DNA of 28,249 nucleotides from assembly GCA_003550305.1 (NCBI GenBank), contig QKYT01000447.1, positions 70,406 through 98,654 of the forward strand, written 5' to 3'. Positions within the stretch are counted from its first letter, which is position 1. Each line of letters starts with the position of its first letter. Both the position numbers and the translations under genes were made by a program. The notes under the pieces were generated by a model. The model ran no database searches and was not told the DNA's origin. It saw only the letters and a list, made by a program, of their open reading frames with translations. The DNA is from Glomus cerebriforme (Eukaryota > Glomeromycota > Glomeromycetes > Glomerales > Glomeraceae). Of this stretch, positions 1 to 11,300 are shown piece by piece.

Positions 1-62
1 AAAAAAAAAAAATTAAATGAATGACTATCAAAAATAAAGTTTATTAATAATTAAAAACTTAC

Positions 63-476
63 TCGATGCATAAACTCTTTAATCATATATCCAGAGTTAA
101 CGATTCGTTTCAATACAACAACTCCTGGAATATGAGAATCAGGAGCCTCCAAATAATTTGAAACATGAAATCTATCATAACCCATAGAAATCAATTCATC
201 ATATTTAATCATGGCATAAAAAACTTCACTAAATCCTTTATTACCACCGATTAATTGTATATTTTCAAATATATCATAATTAAACCAACGAAAATATCCA
301 TGTTCTTCTCTCGCATTTAATTGACTTTCTTGTATAAAATGATTTAATTCATCATTTTCACTCGTCCATGTGGAGAATCTTTCTAAAAAATGTTTTGTTC
401 TACATACTTTACACCAATATTTATTAATTAATTGTCCTCCACAATTATTACATTTACCCAAGATTAATTCGAACAT
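63..476 (-). CDS. Kinase-family protein, first exon only (gene runs off the window)
   Basis: This is the N-terminal 138 residues of a Rhizophagus-type protein kinase. ATG is at 476. A CxxC-x9-CxxC knuckle (C9, C12, C22, C25) probably binds zinc. The family segment FSTWTSENDELNHFIQ follows, then the start of the kinase N-lobe: a glycine loop (IGGNKGFSEVFYA, about residues 76-88) and a VVVLKR strand carrying the putative ATP-binding lysine. The reading frame hits a stop at 51-53, but a perfect GTAAGT donor begins at 62, directly after codon CGA (phase 0). The exon therefore most likely ends at 63 and the C-lobe lies outside the window. Seen: motifs and donor. Known: kinase N-lobe layout. Inferred: zinc binding and continuation of the gene. 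Whether the kinase is active cannot be judged, since the catalytic loop is missing. Confidence 0.75.
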
Positions 477-1767
477 GTTTGGTTTTTTTTTTAAAAAAAA
501 AAAAAAAAAATTGTTTATTTTTTAATATTAGAAGAGAAGAAAATTTTTATATAAAAAATTATCTTTTTCTATTTCAATAGAATAAAAAATTTTAAAAAAC
601 AGTTAATTTTAATTTTCAAAACAATTTAAAATTTACAATATATATAAATAATATTTGGAGATCGTCAATTTGCACCATTTTACAAATAAATAAATGAATC
701 TCCTATTTCAGAGTTACAACACAAAAGGAATGTTTCAGCAGAATTTTTTTGTTTCAATTTTCGGAGTATAATTTCCATATAATGAATCTTTGTAATCCCA
801 AAAAACAAAGAAATTAATTTCTGGAATTTTCCTTTTTTTAGATAAAATCAATCTTTACCCCTCTTGATTTTATATTTGTGAAAATAATGAGGTAATAATT
901 TTCCAACGAAAGGAAAGAAATTATTAAATTTAATACAATCAATGAAAAAAAATTCTTATTTTGTAAAACAAATTTTTTATTGTCAATTTTCTAAAACAGT
1001 AGATTGGGCGATATGAAATCTAAAAATTATTGCTTTAATGAAATTTTTCATGTGGAAAATGAATTGCTCGGGTAAAATATTCCGTATGTATTTTAATGCA
1101 GACGATTCAAAGTAAATAACAGAAAAGTAAATAAACTCGTGCATTAAATGCAACATTAATGTAGTGTTGGTATTGATGATATCCTGGTGCAGATAATAAA
1201 TGTTCATTGTCGCTTCGATCAATTAATTATCTCTTAATGTTATTGAAATTTTTTTTTATTTTATCTTTTTTTTTTTTTTTTAAAAAAAAAAAAAAGGAAA
1301 ATTTGAGTAATAATAATTTTTTTTTTTTTAAAGCTTATTATTAAGTAATAAAGGAGGAATAAAATATAATGGAGGGATATTATTATGTATGAATGATAAG
1401 TATAATAATTGTACAGAGTTAAAATATATGAAAAAAAAATCTTTAGCTATACAGTATTCGCCATTCTTATAGAAATCAATTATACGAAATAAAGGAAGGA
1501 ATTATTTCAAATAATGATTCTTAATAAATGTGAAGATTATTCTTATTTTTTTTTTTTTTTGGTTTTTTTTGCATAATTTTATGTGCTTGTGAAAAAAAAT
1601 CTATAGAGTATATGTGTGTTCTATAATGTATATAACAAAAAAAAAAAAAAATATGAAAATAAATATACGTTTTTTTTTAATAATGTATTTTATCTATCTC
1701 ACACCCACCCAAATGTAATTAAGAAAAAGAAAGAAAGAAAGAATTTAGTGAAATTAAAAAATATATA
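477..1767. other. Intergenic, AT-rich; no firm gene
   Basis: This stretch separates two kinase genes on the minus strand. It contains many A and T runs, such as around 480-510, 1250-1295 and 1545-1570. The only open frame of note is on the minus strand at 983-1207 (true ATG at 1207). It gives about 74 residues without a recognisable domain, and its base composition is less extreme than that of the flanks. It may be an exon relic, but nothing around it confirms that. Confidence 0.5.
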
Positions 1768-3577
1768 TCATGACGTTGGAATCATTGGTGGAGGTGCAAT
1801 AGATTTTCTTCGGTGCATCATTGGTGGTGGAGGAATATACGGTTCCTCTTCGATTTCGTTATCACTTTCTGTTTCAGAAAGTTCTGGTGGACAATGAGTA
1901 TCGTACTCTTCGAATGTTATTATTTCTTCGACTTGATTTGTAGGATTGTATACTATAATTAATTGATAAGATAAAATTTTAAGTCTCATACATCAAAGTA
2001 AGAAATCATCAAAGAAAATTTCAAATACTTACAATCGAAATATGACGTTTGCGAAGGTTCTGCTAAATAGGTTGAATTTGTTGGTGTGGGTAAATTTGGA
2101 TATAATAAGAAACGACTAGTATAAAAAGCGAATGGATGAATATCTGGAGCAACTGGATATTGCGTATTTGAGATTCGTGATGCAACTATTTGTTCAAATG
2201 CATCAAAATCATCGATTTCATCAACTGTATTTAATGAATATTCGTCTAAACCGAGAAGTCTTCGTTGATATGCGTATGGAGATAATAATGCATCTATTAT
2301 CTCTTCTGCATCTGGTCTTTTTGAAGGATCTGCATCCCAACATTTCTTTATCAATTCTTCATAAAATAACGGAGTGCCGGGTACAATTGATTCCCGAAAA
2401 CCGTGACAAATGTCTAAAGCTAACGAATGATCGTGTGGTCTATCAGAAAATGGAGGTTTCCCTGATGAGATTTCCCACATGATAAACGCAAAACTATATA
2501 TGTCAGCTTTAGCAGTAAATGATCCTCCGGCTAAAACTTCAGGAGCCACGAAAGGTAATGATCCATAAACCCCTCGTGGTTCTGAAGAACTTGAAGGTCC
2601 ACATAAACCAAAATCGGCAATGTTACAACCATAAAACTTTAATATATTTCCGCTGTGAAGATTTTTATGATATGTTCCATTCTTGTGTACATTTAAAAGA
2701 CCCATTGCTATATTACATAACATTTCTACAGCATCCTTCCAACGGAGTGTATCCATGTTTCGCTGTACATAACGACGCAGATCCCCATCCTCCGCGTAAT
2801 TCATAACCATCATATATTCGCCTGTTTCTGGATGTTTTGTAACGCCATGACAATGTACGATATATCCACATCCATCCAATTTAAGACTACCATGACGTTT
2901 AAACTAAAAAAATATATTTTTTTAAAAAAAAATTAAAGATCACATATTTACTATAAAAAAGCAGATCAATTCTATAATTGGTTAAATTTACAAACCTCGT
3001 CTAGGAATTCATCACTAAAGTTTTGCGAATTTTTTAGTAATTTTAGTGCAACCATGAGCGGCTTTTCAACAAAAGTTTGTTTCGCTCCATCCCATACTTG
3101 GTCTTTCTTATTTACCCAGGTAGCAGAGAAAACAGAACTGTAACCTCCTTTTGATACGAATTTGACGTCACTGAAATTTTCAAAAGGTATCCATTGCATA
3201 TGAAGACGAGGATCTCTATAAAAAAAAAAAAAAAAAAAAAATTTGCAAGAGTCATTAACAACGATTGGTAAGCCGAAAGATAAATTCCTCCGAGCAAATT
3301 ACTCAGAAAAGAACTTTATCCAAGATAAAATAAATTTTATTATGGAAAAATGGGAAATTCGAACATACGGTGTCTCCAACTGGGTTTGTTGTATAAATTT
3401 GTCCAGGACATCATTTTCGCTCGTCCAACTTCCAAATTCGTTGATAAGACGAAGTCTTTCTTCCCATTGCCAATCATCATCTGTTAAGTCAACATCCACA
3501 TTTACAACTTCGTCTTCTTGGTCGTCAAAAAATTTATGTTGACTTGAGGCAAAACACTCTTCAACCTTTGCCGTCAT
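1768..3577 (-). CDS. Protein kinase-like protein with HKN in place of HRD (candidate pseudokinase)
   Basis: A four-exon gene of 494 aa: 3369-3577, 2996-3215, 2033-2903 and 1768-1952. Donors are GTATGT, GTTTGT and GTAAGT; acceptors all end in AG; the exons sum to 1485 nt and phases agree at each junction. An acidic N-terminus with the family segment WTSENDVLDKFIQQTQLE (residues 51-68) precedes the kinase domain. The glycine loop is VSKGGYSSVF (90-99), VALK supplies Lys128, the DFG motif is intact at 240-242, and APE is at 263-265. The catalytic loop reads YHKNLHSGN: the HRD aspartate is Asn224, while Asn229 is kept. Loss of that aspartate usually abolishes or strongly reduces phosphotransfer, so a scaffolding role is plausible but not shown. 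The C-terminal tail is acidic and proline-rich (SETESDNEIEEE, then PPPP). No N-terminal CxxC pair is present, unlike the two other kinase genes here. Confidence 0.88.
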
Positions 3578-5361
3578 TTTTTTTTTTTTTTTGATATACA
3601 AACGAATATCAAATTTACTAGCAAATTTATAGGTTGAAAAAAAAATCTATTTTTTTTTAAAAAATTAAGGGTTTTATAATGCTATTAAGAAAAAATTTAG
3701 GTTTCAAAAAAGTTTCAGAGAAAAGAAGCTTTTTAGTTGGAAAGGGATATAAGAGAGAAAATGATAAAAAAAAATGTAGGGAGTTAGTTGTTTGATAGGG
3801 AAGAATAATGAAAAATTGAACAATTAATCGAGAAGTTGGAGAAACAAAGGGGGGTATGATATGATCAACCGCCAATTGGTGTCATCGGTAATTTTTTTAT
3901 TAACCTCAGCCCAAATATCGGAACTGATTGATTGGGTGAATGTATTGACATTTGGGTGTGACAAGCGGTTTGGGAACACAAGCAACAACAATCGAAAATG
4001 AACAAAGGTAAAGAATAAAATGCACGTGGCACAGTAAAATTTGACACCTTTGTTTTAGTAATGAACTAAAAATGAAAAAGAGTGAAACCTGCAACATGAA
4101 TATGACACAATCATTATTTTCCTTCGCTATTCTCACGCCCACATATTATCACAATAAACGAAAACTTTAATTAGTTTCTTCATTTATATTATCTTTGCGG
4201 AAATCATATACTACATCTTACATCTTTACATCTCTGAAATGCATTTAGGTTTGATAAATGGCTAAATTGGCTTAAATCGCTTCCAATTTTAAACCCGCCT
4301 TCAATTTTCAGCTTACCTCCCCCGGAAATTATGCATAATTGATCTATTTTCAGATGGTTTTTCATTGCCTTCTGCATTCAATTAATTGACTTTTTTAAAT
4401 GTAAGTTTATGTAACTTCCACAAATATTTTTATTCTATGTTTCTTTTAAACCTGTATAACGTAGATGTTTTACCATAAAGCATTAGTGATTTAAAACAAG
4501 GTTCAGACCGAATAATTCTTTATGGTTCAACGAAACCGTCAGCTGTCAAACTGTCAATTAATTTCGTCCCGTACCGTAGATAACAAAAAAAAAAAAAAAA
4601 TCTTACTGTATCACAATGGGTATCACATAAAATAGCAGATTTTTCCGAATTTTCTACGCGCAGATTGTAACACGACGATCTATTTTCTATAAATTCAATT
4701 AGGAGACCTTTATTATTATATTTTTTGATATTCATTCTCGAAAAGTTTAAATCTGCGCATAAAAGATCTCTGTACACTGCACAGCCCGAGTTTGTTGGGC
4801 GCTATCGCAGTTAACATCTTATTTACTAATGTGAGTTAGTTTTTTATAACATCCTTTTAATAGATCTAATCTTTTTTCGTTATTGTTCATTGCGTAGGTT
4901 TTACATATTTTCTTTGTATTTCAAAGATCTATAGGCTATAGGCTATAAGTGGTTTACCAGGTCATTTTATTTACTGGGCATTCTCCAATTCTCCTTATGG
5001 TTAAAACATTTCTAATAGCTTTAGTTTCATTATAAAATCGTTTATTATTTCATTGTATACCTTATTTATTTATTTTATTGTTGTAACAAAAAAAAAAAAT
5101 TTTGATTTAATCATTTGTTCATTGTGTAAAAGAAAAAAATAAATATTATTCATTTAAATTTATACATTGTTATTTATATACTAGACACAAAATATTTTTA
5201 AAGTTCAAAGAGGATTTTCATTAATTTTTTATATTTTGGTAAGACAAAATATTTGACTTTGTTCATCTTTCTAAATAAAGGTACATCATATCAGACTTTC
5301 ACAATGAATTAATATTTTCTATATTATTCTTTCTTTTTAGTAACGATATTTTTAACGAGAT
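3578..5361. other. Intergenic between the kinase and golgin genes; probable golgin 5' leader at right
   Basis: No credible gene is seen. Minus-strand open frames at 3657-4142 are hydrophobic read-through of AT-rich sequence. A minus-strand frame at 4520-4777 starts at GTG and runs into a poly-T tract; its Cys-containing part (about 4600-4780) looks more coding-like but matches nothing I know. At the right end a pyrimidine-rich acceptor (TTCTTTCTTTTTAG, ending 5340) lies 21 nt before the golgin ATG, which implies a spliced 5' UTR. A possible donor is GTGAGT at 4831. Confidence 0.45.
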
Positions 5362-7903
5362 ATGGATGAACAAGTTGAGGAACAACATGTAAGATTAGAA
5401 CAAAAGTTGGCAAATATAGCAAAGAATATAAGGACCGGAGTAAGTTATATGATTGTGATTTCATATGTTTATCTTTGATCTAAAAAAAAAAAAAAAAAAA
5501 AAGGTTCCAATAATGATTGATCATTCATTTTTTCTAAATAGAGTCCAACACCTAATTCGAGAGGAAAGATTGATGAGCTTGAAAGTCGAAATTTTACACT
5601 TGAAGAAGAGGTAATGATAATGTTTTACATGTTATTATTTGGATATTAAATTTTTTTAACGTGAATATTCGTCTTTTTTTTTCTTTCTTTTAAGGTTAAA
5701 GATTTAAGAATTCAATTAAATGGAAAACAAAATGAAATTAATAAAATTCAGGAATCTTTAAATAAGAGAACTGGTAAATTTATCAATTTATAAATATTTT
5801 TTATATACATATATACATATTTTTTAATAATTTTTAACGTATATTTATTTTTAAATTTTTAGCTGAGCTAGAGAAGACAAAAAATGAATTTGATGAAAAA
5901 ATGAAAAAAATGAGAGGAAAATATTAAATTAAATTTTACAATTAATATTTTTAATCTAGTTATTTATTTATATATTCATTGAAAAAAAAAATATATATAT
6001 TATTTTTATCATATTTATAGGTATTTTTAATGGTGCTAATAAGAGTTTGATGGAATTAAGGCAAACTGTTACGTCAAAGGATGCGGAGATCGAAGAGCTT
6101 AAAGCAACTACGGAAAGTATGAAAGAGAAATATGAAGAAGCAAAGAATATTGTAAACGAAAGCCAAAGTTTGTAATTATTTATAAAAAAAAATTCTTGAT
6201 GGAATAATTAATATTATTTGAATTTACTTACAATTAATGTTTTAATTATGCTAGGGTCAACGGAAAAATTAACAACGGAATTACATAGTCAATCAGCTAC
6301 ATATAATGCACAGATAGAACAGTTGGTAATTAAATTATTATAAAATGTTGAGATTATTATATGTATTGTACTTTTATAAAATATTTTTTGAAAAAATTTT
6401 TATTAGGAATCTAAACTTAGGCAATCAAATCAACAAAATGTCCAATTAAAAGAAGAGTTTCAACAATATAAGACAAGAGCTCATGCATTACTTGAACAAA
6501 AGAATTCAAGGGGTGACAATGATGCAGAAATTTTAGAATTAGTAGCTGCAAATAAAAAATTGGAATCTGAATTAATGTTTGTTGGCATTTATAACATATA
6601 TTCTTTTTATTAATTTTATAATGATTACTTAACACAATTTTTTTTTTTAATTAGTTTTAAGACATCTGAAATAAAATATGCTCAGGATAAACTTAGAGTT
6701 GCTGAAAGGGATCTTAAACGTGCATATGAAGTTAATGCACAACTTGAAAGTGAATATGAAAGAGCACAAAGAGCAGCAAAGGAAAACTCTGATGCCGTAA
6801 AATCAATTCAGAAAAAATTAGATAATTTAGCGGAAGACAACGAACATTTAAAAGCAGGTATTAAATTATTAAAAATTATTTTTATATTACGTGATTCGAT
6901 ATTATTATTGATTATAATCCAACTTAACAATGAATATAATATATATTTTAATTCTTAGCACTCAAAGAAACCGAATCTCGTTATTTAGCTAATGTTGAAG
7001 ATTTTGAAGATAGACTTGCGAATGCAATAGAAGCAAAAGAGAAAAGTCTTACGCAAAAGCAAGAGGAGAATGAAGCTTTACAAAAAATTTCAGAAGTAAT
7101 ATATTAAAGAATATTAAATGATCTTTTTTCATATTTTAAATATCTATTAATATTTTGTTCAAATCTTTTTTCTTATAGCAACTTAGTGAAGAATTATCAC
7201 AAGTAAGGTCAGAATTATCACAGCGAAATGAACAAATAGAAGAACTTCAAAAACAACTTTCTGGTAAAACACAATTGACATCAATAGCTATAAAGAATAT
7301 TAGAAATGATAATAGTCGTTCTTCATCTCCGTCATCTTCAAAACGTAATAGTGGTAATTACAGTAAGTAATTTTGTAATTTTAAATTATTTTTTGAATTT
7401 ATTGCTATATTTGTTATATTGAATGTTTTTTTTAAAAAAAAATTTCTAGATACATTATCCGACCTTCTAGCAGATATGGAAGATCGTACATCTAATATAT
7501 CTGATAAAGATAAGGATAATTCATTGAAATTACAACATATGGCCGAAATGTTGAATGAAAGTGAGGCACATGTTCAAAAATTATTAGAACAAGAAAAGGT
7601 AATGACTATTTTTATATTTATTTCGAAATAAATAATTCTCTTCTAACATATCACTTTTTAATTTAGATATTGAAAGAAGAGATTCGTAAATTAGATAGAT
7701 TAGAGAAGCGTCAAGATTTAAGTGTGGAATATTTAAAAAATGTTGTTCTCAAATTTTTTGAAACAAATCCATCAGATCGTGAGCCTTTGGTTCCTGTAAT
7801 ATCAACAATATTACAATTAAGTCCGGAGGAAACACGAAGTTTAAAAGAAAATGCAATTGATGCAACGAATGCCAATCAAATTGTGATAGGGTTTGGAGTT
7901 TAA
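5362..7903 (+). CDS. GRIP-domain coiled-coil golgin
   Basis: A twelve-exon gene of 525 aa: 5362-5439, 5542-5610, 5695-5773, 5863-5916, 6021-6167, 6255-6325, 6407-6576, 6655-6857, 6959-7095, 7179-7362, 7450-7598 and 7667-7903 (1578 nt, phases consistent). Nearly the whole protein is charged heptad-rich coiled coil. The last exon carries a C-terminal GRIP domain (about 464-508): EYLKNVVLKF, then EPLVPVISTILQLSPEE, with the conserved Tyr at about 469 that in known golgins contacts Arl1-GTP at the trans-Golgi. The segment QQYKTRAHALLEQK also resembles golgins. Its expected role is a membrane tether at the trans-Golgi, as for yeast Imh1 and animal GCC proteins. Intron 4 (5917-6020) begins GAAAAT rather than GT, yet splicing there joins KMKKMR to GIFNGANKSL, as I expect for the family. 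A serine-rich linker (SRSSSPSSSKRNS) precedes the GRIP part. Confidence 0.9.
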
Positions 7904-8392
7904 TAGGTAATTTTATTTTATTTTATTTTATTTTACAGTAATTTTTTTTTTCTGCTTATTTTGGATAAAGTATTATAATTAGTTAATGGTGACATTATTG
8001 TAATTTTCTATTTATTTTAAGTGATTAATAATTATTATTTATACAGTAGATTACAAGATAGATTAAAATAACGCTACAATAGTGCTATAATATAAAGTTT
8101 TTATAGTATAATATATATATTTGCAGTTTGTAATAAAGTTAATTAAGTTGCATTAATAGAATATAAGGTTTCGCCTCTATCAATTTGATAATCTATCTAA
8201 TGTGTATAAAACAAGAAAATCCTTTGTTGATCTCTTATATTCATCAGTTAATATTAAATATATGCATATGCACAAAAAGTTCGTCGTTATACGACATGAT
8301 TTATTTATTAATTAATGTAAATAGCCGGGTTTTTCAACGCCTTTTACATTAAACTTTATTTTCTTTTTTATTTACATCAAAATTTAAAGTTT
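7904..8392. other. Convergent 3' intergenic region
   Basis: This stretch lies between the stop of the golgin gene (+) and the stop of the Trp-motif gene (-). AATAAA at 8132-8137 can serve the golgin transcript. TTTATT near 8356-8361 gives AATAAA on the minus strand, very close to the end of the opposing gene. A short repeat of TTTTA units (TTTTATTTTATTTTATTTTA) lies just after the golgin stop at about 7914. No gene is seen. Confidence 0.5.
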
Positions 8393-11300
8393 TTATTTTA
8401 CATTTCCCTTTAACCAAAAAACGAAAGATTTCCAATCTGGTAAATTATTGACTACCTCCGAAAAATCCAATCCACTTTCTGACATAATTCCATTATGATT
8501 GTTAACATTATCACTAGTTTCTATAATACTATCTTTATCTTTAATATTCGTATTAATCTCTTTTTGTGTTTCTTCAAAATTATCTTTCGGAATTTCTAAT
8601 TCTTTTTGAGGAGTCATAGAATTCATTTGCTCACAAGTACTTTCCTTTTGTACTTTTTCGTGTATTTGTTGTGAAATAACGGGAACAGGAAACGATCTAC
8701 TAACGTAATCTCCTAAATTAAGTGAACTAGATCTTTCTGATGTTAACGTATCTTTTTGATTTGTTACTAGATATCTCATATTAGTCAAATTAGATTTTAA
8801 CTCCGCACCAATATTATTTTTAGCGTCAATCATTTGTGTCTTAGGATTTTCATCATTTTTGAAATCTTTTACATTTTCCGCTGAACTAGTTTGAGATATA
8901 TTTGCAAAAATTCCTCCAATTTTCCCTTCAGTATTAACGAAGAAATTACTGTTGGATGTATTGGCTTTGTTACCTTTTTCATCTTAAAATTAGAGAATTA
9001 TTAAACCAAATCATTAATTAAATAAACGATGAGTTAATTAAGAAAATGTCTTACCTTTAAGAAAGCTTGGAGTTTTTTGAAGATGACTTTTATTTTGTAT
9101 TCTCAATAATAATTTTTCCCAATCATCATTACGAGCTAAACTTTCTGTTGTGGGAATTCTGTTTGGAAATTTATTCAAAGGAGTAGACCTGCTAACATGA
9201 TTAAAGGGTTTTGGCTTCACTAATAATTAATAGAAAATAAGATTATTATAAGGTTCGAAAATTAAATTTCATATCAAATGCAATTTTAAGAATATGAACC
9301 TATTTTATTCCTTAAAGAGCTTAATACATTAAATCTTGATGTTAATTTCTCCCAATCTGAATCTGAATCTGAATCCTCGATGTTGGGTTCAGTTTCATTT
9401 GTGAGATGATCGAATGTTGGTAATGTTGGTAATGTTGGTGTAAAATTAATGACCTGCCTCTCTTTCCCTTTATCAAAGTTCTTTTCTGCAGGAGCATTAT
9501 CATCTTTGACTTCCGTTCTCGTAATTTCTTCAATAGACATATTTGTTCTAAAGTATTCACTATTAATAACCGAACAATTATTATCATGATTATTATCAAC
9601 TTTTGATAAATAGTCTTTAATACTTTGTTGGTTATCCCCTATCTTATCTAAATATTCTTTCATTTTCTCTTGTCTTGCCAATAACAACAAATATTCATCC
9701 ATTTGAGAAATAACTGTCATTTGATTGACACTAGATGATGATTGAATTGTTGTGCCGCTCTTAATATCTAGAATTGTATAATTATTTTATGAATAAATAT
9801 TAATGGGTAAAACCATATAATGAATAAACATAGAAAACCAACCACTCAAATTTTCATCTTTATCTTGTTTTTGTTTATTAATTTCTGCGGATTGAGAATT
9901 CTCGACGTTTTTGTCGAATTCTTCATCATTTGCAGGTGAAGCATCGAGCTCATCTTCACAAACCAATATTTTCTCCCATTCCTCTTCTGTGTAGACTTTT
10001 TGTAATTTAGAAGGACTTGAGTTGGCACGAGGTTTAGTCGTATTATCTACTCGTTCCTGTACACGAATCTTGTTATTTTCACTATTCTTTTTCCCGAAAA
10101 ATGATCCCAGTATACTTCCAATATATCCTGATTCATCATTTTGTTGATTGATCATACTTGAATCTCTCGATTCACTAATGCGGCTTGAAATCTTATTAAC
10201 ACTTTGTTCATGCTGCTTTAGCCTACGTTCCCAGTTAATTAAATTTAATCTCTTATCAACCAAATCTTGAGCAACTTCTAACGCAGTTTTTAATCTCTTT
10301 TCTTTCCTAGTTAACTGCTCTTCAACATTTTTTAATCCTTCCGTAGCTTTTCGAAGTTGTTTCAGAAGAGCGTCCAAAGAATTACTTGTCGCATCAAATT
10401 TATCAGGTGGTTGATCCAACGATTGACTAATTAAAATAAGTTAAATCTAAGTAATAATGAAGGATTAGAAACAAAAAAAAAAAAGAAAAAAGAGGAAAAA
10501 ATTATAATACACAAAACCTTAAGGCATCAATAATATCTCTCGTATTTTTTCCTGTTATAGTGTTTAAAAGTTCTCTAACATGTTTTTTACCATCCTTCAT
10601 TTTTTTATCACGCTTAATAATTTCTTCGTGCTTTTCAATCAAATCCGTAACTATTCTTTGCATAACTTCCAAAGTCCGTTGATGACGTTCTAAAGAAACC
10701 TTATCCTGAGAATTTATCTTCTTTTTTGTCGATCGAATTTTTGATAATAGATCTCGTAATGACTTAGAATCTCTAATTGTTAACGTTTCATCATCTGATG
10801 AAAAATCCTCTGAACCTGAATAATATTCTTCGTTATGGCTTGGTGGTGGAATTTTTGATTTATTTTCGGTTTCATCGAATTCTTCGGAATGCTTTAGCCA
10901 ACCCCGAACTTTTGCATTTGATTGAGGACTATCGTTGGCTACATGTAAACGCTGAGTTGATTTTAATGGAGGTTTCGAAATTGGTTTTTCTTCCTGTATT
11001 TTTTGCTGTAATTTAGGCTGATTAAATGAAATTTTCTGATCAAATGATTGTGGGATTTGCTGAGAATCTTTCTTTAATTTTTTTTTATCCATATTTTCTT
11101 GCAATTTTGGGACCTGTACACCAACGAGTTTTGATGGCTCAGATTCGTTCTCCTTAGGATGTGATAAGCCTGGCGCTTCATTTTTTTCGTCTCTAATTTG
11201 TCGTTGAGGTTTTTCATTTTTATCAATCACAGGCTGCAATGTATATCTTTCATTCAGAATCTGTCTAAACGATTTCTCTGGTGTCAATGCATTCAAGATG

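Noticed and set aside
2132..2806. Plus-strand open frames across the kinase at 1768-3577
   Set aside because: They lie antisense to a clear kinase domain and encode nothing recognisable.
3657..4142. Overlapping minus-strand open frames of 60-78 codons
   Set aside because: They are hydrophobic read-through of AT-rich sequence, overlap each other in different frames, and show no domain or splice context.
4520..4777. Minus-strand frame of 85 codons with several Cys
   Set aside because: It starts at GTG, runs through a poly-T tract as poly-Phe, and has no recognisable family; at most an exon relic.
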